Below, in pieces: positions 59,182 to 64,000 of a DNA stretch of 64,000 nucleotides (its first letter is position 1; each line of letters starts with the position of its first letter). Origin of the DNA: Celeribacter naphthalenivorans (lineage in GTDB: Bacteria > Pseudomonadota > Alphaproteobacteria > Rhodobacterales > Rhodobacteraceae); NCBI RefSeq assembly GCF_020524585.1, contig NZ_JAIVLK010000001.1, positions 124,001 through 188,000 of the forward strand, given 5' to 3'. The notes beneath the pieces are model-generated. The model made no database searches. It worked only from the letters and a program-made list of their open reading frames with translations, and was not told where the DNA came from. The translations under genes were made by a program, and so were the position numbers.

Positions 59182-60954
59182 TTAGAACGCCTCGGCGGGG
59201 AGAGTCATCACCGGATCGGCACCGGATTCGATGCGTTTCAAAAGCGTGCCGGTCATCGGCAGTTGGCGGGCCATGTAATAGCGCGCGGTGGTGAGCTTGT
59301 TCTGGTGGAACTCCGCGTCATCCGTGCCGTTTTCCAGAGCGGCGAGCGAGACTTTCGCCATCCGCGCCCACATCAGGCCAAGGCAGACGTAGCCAAACAG
59401 ATGCATGAAGTCATAAGAGCCCGAGAGCGCCGCATTCGGGTTTTTCATGCCGTTCTGCATGAAGAACATGCCCGCGCCCTGAAGGTCTTTCGAGGCGGCT
59501 TTCAGCGGATCGACAAATTCGGCCATATCGCCTTCGCCGTTCTCTTTGCAGAAACTCTTCACCATCTCGAAGAAGGCCATGACGTGTTTGCCGCCATCGG
59601 TCGCCAGTTTGCGGCCCACGAGGTCGAGCGCCTGAACGCCGTTGGCGCCTTCGTAGATCATGGCGATCCGGGCATCGCGAGTGAATTGCGACATGCCCCA
59701 TTCTTCGATATAGCCGTGGCCGCCGTAGACCTGCTGCGCATTGACCGTGGCTTCATAGCCTTTGTCGGTGAGGAAGCCCTTGAGCACCGGGGTCATCAGA
59801 GAGATGAGGCCATCGGCGTCCTTGTCTTCGGAACGATGCGCCTGGTCGATGAGCTGCGCGCCCCAAAGCATGAAGGCCCGCGCGCCCTCGATAAAACTCT
59901 TTTGATCCATCAGGTTGCGGCGAATATCGGGGTGGACGATCAGCGGATCGGCGGGGCCGTCCGGGTTTTCGGCACCGGTCACGGCGCGGCCCTGAAGGCG
60001 GTCCTTGGCATAGATCACCGCGTTCTGATAGGCGGCTTCGGCCTGCGCGAGGCCCTGCATGCCGACGCCCAGACGGGCTTCGTTCATCATGGTGAACATG
60101 GCGCGCATGCCCTTGTGCTCGGTGCCCAAGAGGTAGCCGGTCGCCTCGTCGTAGTTCATCACACAGGTCGAGTTGCCGTGGATGCCCATTTTTTCTTCGA
60201 TGGAGCCGACAGACACACCGTTGCGCGCACCCGGGTTGCCGTCCTTATCGACGATGAATTTCGGCACGATAAAGAGCGACACACCTTTGATCCCCTCAGG
60301 GCCGCCGACGATCTTGGCCAGCACGAGGTGGATGACGTTTTCGGACATGTCGTGATCGCCCGCCGAGATGAAAATCTTCTGGCCGGAGATTTTATAAGAC
60401 CCGTCCGCTTGCGGTTCGGCTTTCGTGCGCATGAGGCCCAGATCGGTGCCGCAATGCGGTTCCGTCAGGTTCATCGTGCCGGTCCAGTCGCAGGACGTCA
60501 TCTTCGGCAGGTAGGTGGCCTTTTGCTGATCCGTGCCATGGGCGAGGATCGCGGAAGCGGCACCATGGGTCAGGCCCTGATACATGGTAAACGCCTGGTT
60601 CGCGGCGGAGAACATCTCGCCCACGGCGGTGTTGATCACATAGGGCATGCCCTGACCGCCGAATTCCTCCGGCATGTCGAGACCGGGCCAGCCGCCCTCT
60701 TTCACCTGCTCGAAAGCCTCCTTGAAACCGGTCGGCGTGGTGACAACGCCGTTCTCCAGCGTACAGCCTTCCTGATCGCCCACGACGTTCAACGGCGCGA
60801 TCACCTCGGAGGCCAGTTGGCCGGCAGCGTCGAAAATGGCTTCGGTGAACTCGGGCTCAAGGTCCGCGTAGCCCGGAATGTCGGAGCCCGAAATGTTCAG
60901 CACATCGTGCAGAACATATTGAATGTCTTTGGTCGGAGCCGTGTAGCTCGGCAT
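59182..60954 (-). CDS. Acyl-CoA dehydrogenase (large, C-terminal extended)
   Basis: The 590-residue FAD enzyme dehydrogenates acyl-CoA at the alpha-beta bond. It belongs to the long acyl-CoA dehydrogenase group with an extra C-terminal domain (FadE5/DmdC-like). [22 protein letters not shown] is the FAD/substrate block, [20 protein letters not shown] the central beta domain, and [40 protein letters not shown] the C-terminal block, with the catalytic Glu in YEGANG. GGGAGA precedes the ATG at 60954. It is downstream of a MerR regulator on the same strand. Confidence 0.93.
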   Translation of the reverse strand: MPSYTAPTKDIQYVLHDVLNISGSDIPGYADLEPEFTEAIFDAAGQLASEVIAPLNVVGDQEGCTLENGVVTTPTGFKEAFEQVKEGGWPGLDMPEEFGGQGMPYVINTAVGEMFSAANQAFTMYQGLTHGAASAILAHGTDQQKATYLPKMTSCDWTGTMNLTEPHCGTDLGLMRTKAEPQADGSYKISGQKIFISAGDHDMSENVIHLVLAKIVGGPEGIKGVSLFIVPKFIVDKDGNPGARNGVSVGSIEEKMGIHGNSTCVMNYDEATGYLLGTEHKGMRAMFTMMNEARLGVGMQGLAQAEAAYQNAVIYAKDRLQGRAVTGAENPDGPADPLIVHPDIRRNLMDQKSFIEGARAFMLWGAQLIDQAHRSEDKDADGLISLMTPVLKGFLTDKGYEATVNAQQVYGGHGYIEEWGMSQFTRDARIAMIYEGANGVQALDLVGRKLATDGGKHVMAFFEMVKSFCKENGEGDMAEFVDPLKAASKDLQGAGMFFMQNGMKNPNAALSGSYDFMHLFGYVCLGLMWARMAKVSLAALENGTDDAEFHQNKLTTARYYMARQLPMTGTLLKRIESGADPVMTLPAEAF

Positions 60955-60992
60955 GGCGTGTCTCCCTTTGCACAGCGCGCGGGAGACATCTG

Positions 60993-61406
60993 TCACCCCT
61001 CGCGTTTCAATCCTTCGATTTGCCCTTCGACAAATCCGATTTCATCCTCCAGATCGGTCATGACCGCGATCAGCGCCTGTTTCTGCGCCTCCATTTCCGC
61101 GCGCTTCACGTGATAGGCCGCAAGGGTCTCACGCAATTGCTTTTCACCGCGATCTTCCTCCTTGTAGAGATCGAGCAGCTGCCGGATCTCTTCAAGGGCA
61201 AAGCCAAATTTCTTGCCGCGCAGGATCAGCGTCAATCGCGCCCGGTCCCGTTTGGTAAAGAGCCGCTTCTGACCCTCGCGGATCGGAAACAAAAGCTCCT
61301 TGGCCTCGTAAAAGCGCAATGTGCGGGGCGTCACGTCGAACGCATCACACATTTCACGGATCGTCATAACCTCATTCGTCACGTCGGCGTGCTCCGGTCT
61401 CGTCAC
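60993..61406 (-). CDS. MerR family regulator 1 (upstream of acyl-CoA dehydrogenase)
   Basis: The 137-residue regulator has a MerR winged-helix domain ([26 protein letters not shown], then [26 protein letters not shown]). A coiled-coil dimerisation tail (about 95-137) follows. No cysteine metal site is present. Its stop is 39 bp from the dehydrogenase ATG, so both are in one operon and it probably controls it. Alphaproteobacterial MerR proteins of this form are known regulators of acyl-CoA catabolism. The start may also be ATG 61367. It is a clear paralogue of the MerR at 61801. Confidence 0.9.
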   Translation of the reverse strand: MTRPEHADVTNEVMTIREMCDAFDVTPRTLRFYEAKELLFPIREGQKRLFTKRDRARLTLILRGKKFGFALEEIRQLLDLYKEEDRGEKQLRETLAAYHVKRAEMEAQKQALIAVMTDLEDEIGFVEGQIEGLKREG

Positions 61407-61800
61407 TTGGGTCGCTGGTTCCGGGCGAGGATAATCCCGCTGGAGCTGGCTTCCTGTTATGAGGCCCGCAGCTTGCGCCGTCGCCTCACTCTAATCTTAT
61501 CATAGAGACCTCTTTAATCGAAACGTGGCGTCACTTTTTGAGCCATGATTGGGGGCGGAGGTCCGTTGAACTCTGTCAAAATATTCTTTCGTGGCAGGCA
61601 ATGCAAACGGTTTGGTTTAGATAATGGGACGCGAATGTTTTGCCTTGTTCCGTTTGACTTAAAGCGCTTTGGGTATTGGTCCTATTTGAGAGAAAGACCA
61701 ACATGTGCGCTGTCGTTGGTCGCGTGCTGACGCGAATGCACGAACAAGCCGGTCCGAAATAGGAACGTAACGTCGCAAGTTTGCGCAGGCGGGACCCGCG
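61407..61800. other. Intergenic region between the two merR genes
   Basis: 394 bp with no convincing gene. A possible hairpin pairs TTGGTC (61676-61681) with GACCAA (61696-61701), and TTGGTC recurs near 61715. The region should hold the merR1 promoter and the merR2 3' end. It might encode a small RNA, but nothing supports that strongly. Confidence 0.5.
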
Positions 61801-62172
61801 TCAGGCGGAGACGCTTTTGACGGTCTCCGCGCGCAGCTCCGTAAGCTCCGCAATCGCTTGATCAAGCTCGCGTTTCTGCTCTTCGAGGGCCATCAACTGA
61901 CGGTCGGCCAGCTCGAGAAAAGCCTGCGCCTGCGCCGCTGTGCCCTTTTCCTCGTAAATCAAAAGCCACTGGCGGATTTCTTCCAGAGAAAACCCGTATT
62001 TACGTCCACGCAAAATAAGCGTCATACGCGCCACTTCGCGCGGCGTATAAAACCGTGACCGGCCTTCCTTTTCAGGCGCCAGCAACTCGATATATTCATA
62101 ATAGCGCAGCGTGCGTGGGGTCACATCGAACTCGGCGCACATCTCTTTGAACGTGAGACGTTGATCGGACAT
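61801..62172 (-). CDS. MerR family regulator 2
   Basis: The 123-residue regulator shares its winged-helix domain with MerR 1: [26 protein letters not shown] and VARMTLILRGRKYGFSLEEIRQWLLIYEEKG. A C-terminal coiled coil (about 80-120) follows. The ATG at 62172 has GAGGAGAG upstream. A perfect inverted repeat AAACTGA/TCAGTTT lies just ahead of the gene, a likely operator. It is divergent from the two thioesterase genes, which it may regulate together with fatty-acid genes. Confidence 0.9.
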   Translation of the reverse strand: MSDQRLTFKEMCAEFDVTPRTLRYYEYIELLAPEKEGRSRFYTPREVARMTLILRGRKYGFSLEEIRQWLLIYEEKGTAAQAQAFLELADRQLMALEEQKRELDQAIAELTELRAETVKSVSA

Positions 62173-62198
62173 GGCTTCTCTCTCCTCACGTCGCATCT

Positions 62199-62217
62199 AA
62201 ACTGATTGGTTCAGTTT
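62199..62217. promoter_or_regulatory. Candidate MerR operator
   Basis: AAACTGA (62199-62205) and TCAGTTT (62211-62217) form a 7-bp inverted repeat with a 5-bp spacer, 27-45 bp upstream of merR2. A related TGATTGG-pyrimidine-TCAGT string occurs just upstream of prpE (41662-41674). Confidence 0.55.
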
Positions 62218-62421
62218 CGCAACTCAATTTCGCCGTTATGCGCGACCATAGCCATCCGCGCGGGGGCGGATCAAGCCATGTTCGGCGCACAGGTTTCCCA
62301 CATGGGTTTCGTGGCGTCAGTTTGGCGCAGCTGTCCCCATTGCTCGCGATTTTCTCCTTGCAGCCAGATCGGCAGGTCACATTATAAACGCGCCCATACC
62401 GCGCTCATAAAGAAGAAGATC

Positions 62422-62850
62422 ATGCCCGCCGACCGCACAGAAATCGCCCGCCAATTCATCGCGAGCCTGCCGCATTGCGAGGCGCTGGGCATGGTTCTGA
62501 CGACCATCGGCGCGGGCGAGGCCGAGATTTACATGCCCTATTCGGAAAAGCTGATCGGGGACCCGGAAAGCGGCGTGATCCATGGCGGCGCCGTTTCGGC
62601 CCTGATGGACACCTGTGCTGGGGCGTCGGTGATGAGTCATCCGAACGCAGGGCTTGCGACCGCCACACTCGATCTCAGAATCGACTATATGCGTGCGGCG
62701 AAACCCGGCGCGACGATCACCGCCCATGCGATTTGCTATCACATGACGCGTGCCGTGGGATTCGTGCGGGTCTCCGCCACAGATGGCACCTCCGACGTGC
62801 CGGTCGCCGCCGCCACGGGCGCCTTTACCGTCGAAAGGGGCAACTCATGA
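62422..62850 (+). CDS. PaaI-type hotdog thioesterase 1
   Basis: A 142-residue hotdog-fold protein of the PaaI/YbdB type that likely hydrolyses acyl-CoA thioesters. The family signature GVIHGGAVSALMDTCAGASV contains the oxyanion-hole HGG and the catalytic acid position (D). LATATLDLRIDYMRAA is the second block. The substrate is unknown. It overlaps a second hotdog gene by 4 bp and is divergent from merR2. The ATG at 62422 is chosen; a longer in-frame upstream extension lacks similarity. Confidence 0.9.
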   Translation: MPADRTEIARQFIASLPHCEALGMVLTTIGAGEAEIYMPYSEKLIGDPESGVIHGGAVSALMDTCAGASVMSHPNAGLATATLDLRIDYMRAAKPGATITAHAICYHMTRAVGFVRVSATDGTSDVPVAAATGAFTVERGNS

Positions 62851-63359
62851 GCCGCGCCAAACCCGAACCGATTCAGGTCGTCAAAGAACGCCGTGATGCC
62901 GCGCTTTCTGCCCTGGTGGCGCGCGTGCCTTATATCTCTTTCATGGGCTTCGAGTTTGAACGCCGCGGCGATGAGCTGACCGCGGTGATGCCCTATCGCC
63001 CCGATTTGATCGGCAATCCGGCGCTGCCCGCGCTGCATGGCGGGGCCTTGGCAGCCTTTCTTGAAGTCACCGCTTTGATTACGCTGAGCTGGTCGATGGT
63101 CTGGCCGAAGATCGAAGCGGGCGAGACCGTGGATGTCCTGCCGAAATTCCCGAAAACCATTGATCTGACAGTGGATTACCTGCGCTCCGGTCTGCCGCGC
63201 GATGCCTACGCCCGCGCCGAGATCACCCGCGCCGGGCGGCGTTATGCCTCGGTGCAGGTCGAAGCCTGGCAAGACAACCGCGCGCGTCCGACCGTGCATG
63301 CGACGGGGCATTTCCTGATGCCTGTCCTGATGCCGGACAATCGCACGTCCAATGACTGA
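62847..63359 (+). CDS. PaaI-type hotdog thioesterase 2
   Basis: A 170-residue hotdog-fold protein related to its upstream neighbour. Blocks are ELTAVMPYRPDLIGNPALPALHGGALAAFLEVTALITL and KTIDLTVDYLRSGLPRDAYARAEITRAGRRYASVQVEAW. The usual catalytic Asp after HGG is replaced by Glu (LEVTA), which is acceptable in the family. The ATGA overlap with thioesterase 1 and an 8-bp overlap with the MATE gene show one operon. Two tandem hotdog proteins could form a heteromer. Confidence 0.9.
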   Translation: MSRAKPEPIQVVKERRDAALSALVARVPYISFMGFEFERRGDELTAVMPYRPDLIGNPALPALHGGALAAFLEVTALITLSWSMVWPKIEAGETVDVLPKFPKTIDLTVDYLRSGLPRDAYARAEITRAGRRYASVQVEAWQDNRARPTVHATGHFLMPVLMPDNRTSND

Positions 63360-64000
63360 AGCGCTGCCTCTGACCCATCGGCGGGTCCTGAAAATCGCGC
63401 TGCCCATTGTTTTGTCCAACGCCACCGTGCCCATCTTGGGCGCGGTCGACACCGGCGTCGTGGGGCAAATGGGGGAGGCGGCGCCCATCGGCGCTGTCGG
63501 GCTTGGCGCGATCATTCTGGCCTCTCTTTACTGGGTCTTCGGCTTTCTGCGCATGGGCACGACCGGCATGGTCAGTCAGGCGCGGGGCGCTGGCGACACC
63601 GGCGAGGTGGCCGCGCTTTTGACCCGCGCGCTGATGATCGGCGTCCTCGGCGGCGGGCTTTTGATCCTCTTTCAAGCGCCGCTCCTCTGGGCGGCGTTTC
63701 AAGTGGCGCCGGCGTCCGATGAGGTCGAAAGCCTCGCCCGCAGTTACATCGGCATCCGCATCTGGTCCGCGCCGTTTAACATCGCGGTTTTTGGCCTCAC
63801 CGGCTGGCTCATCGCACAAGAGCGCACGACCGGGGTCCTGCTGTTGCAACTCTGGATGAACGGTCTCAACATTGGGCTCGATCTCTGGTTCGTGCTTGGG
63901 CTGGGCTGGGGCGTCGAAGGCGTGGCGATTGCGACCGTGCTGGCCGAGGTCTCCGGTGCGGGGTTTGGCCTCTGGCTCTGTCGCGATGCCTTCAAAACCA
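63352..64000 (+). CDS. MATE family efflux transporter, N-terminal part
   Basis: The gene continues beyond the right edge; 216 codons are visible. The protein starts MTEALPLTHRRVLKIALP and has at least six hydrophobic helices. IVLSNATVPILGAVDTGVVGQMG is the DinF/MATE first-helix signature, and FGFLRMGTTGMVSQARGAGD the conserved loop. These are Na+- or H+-driven multidrug exporters. The ATG overlaps thioesterase 2 by 8 bp, so it is translated from the same mRNA. The substrate is unknown. Confidence 0.9.
   Translation, partial: MTEALPLTHRRVLKIALPIVLSNATVPILGAVDTGVVGQMGEAAPIGAVGLGAIILASLYWVFGFLRMGTTGMVSQARGAGDTGEVAALLTRALMIGVLGGGLLILFQAPLLWAAFQVAPASDEVESLARSYIGIRIWSAPFNIAVFGLTGWLIAQERTTGVLLLQLWMNGLNIGLDLWFVLGLGWGVEGVAIATVLAEVSGAGFGLWLCRDAFKT

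Noticed and set aside
61545-61730. Possible small gene between the two merR genes
   Set aside because: The frame has no ribosome-binding site, unusual codon use and no recognisable product.
1-64000. tRNA genes, CRISPR arrays, insertion sequences or an integrase
   Set aside because: No T-loop-like GGTTCGAATCC patterns in cloverleaf context, no regularly spaced repeats, and no transposase or integrase frames were found by reading.

Overview
The window reads as a chromosomal segment of an alphaproteobacterium of the order Rhodobacterales (Roseobacter-type). Support comes from GC-rich codon use, a GcrA cell-cycle regulator, small proteins typical of that order, Hint-domain proteins with the CFAKGT signature, and a PrpE/MaeB/MeaB set for propionate carbon. 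The genus cannot be fixed from the sequence alone. No rRNA, tRNA, CRISPR array, insertion sequence, integrase or complete prophage was seen.

Layout. 1-9 kb: a rhodanese-like fragment, an AT-rich HEPN-like orphan gene, rimO, a cytochrome b561-YceI fusion beside a free YceI, gcrA, an orphan ABC-2 permease, a Hint protein and a secreted trypsin-like protease. 8.8-11.3 kb: argD-argF preceded by an arginine-rich leader peptide. 11.3-19 kb: divergent lysR/MFS pair, Pit phosphate transporter, NUDIX hydrolase, 6-phosphogluconate dehydrogenase and TrkH. 19-28 kb: hrpB, meaB, rpmB, a copper-chaperone pair, an Fe(II)/2OG oxygenase, a sirtuin, a low-molecular-weight phosphatase and a DUF4336 protein. 27.5-31.4 kb: lepA with AT-rich accessory genes on both sides, including a coupled membrane-protein/ImmA-IrrE peptidase pair. 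31.4-36.6 kb: twin entericidin-like lipoproteins, small membrane proteins, an alpha/beta hydrolase, DUF817, glyA and nadK.

36.6-44.2 kb: a soluble hybrid kinase (HK-REC-Hpt) with an NtrC-like regulator that lacks GAFTGA, then prpE and maeB. TTTGCAAA-type sites lie upstream of prpE. 44.5-49.1 kb: a compact nucleoside-salvage operon cdd-deoA-deoB-add-upp. 49.1-54 kb: a SPOR protein, a protein resembling an inactive M48 peptidase, a sulfotransferase and a second, degenerate Hint protein. 54-64 kb: a fatty-acid degradation region (fadJ, an NTF2-like gene, fadA, GST, acyl-CoA dehydrogenase, two MerR regulators, two hotdog thioesterases) and the start of a MATE exporter.

Three signals deserve most attention. 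First, a ~195-bp intergenic element occurs twice (24820-25015 and 58615-58810); its helices differ in sequence but keep pairing and spacing, which suggests a structured RNA. Second, argDF has a possibly leaderless Arg-rich leader peptide with downstream hairpins, one covering the argD ribosome-binding site. Third, several AT-rich orphan genes (HEPN-like; membrane protein plus ImmA/IrrE; two-helix membrane protein) sit between housekeeping genes and look like acquired accessory or defence cargo.
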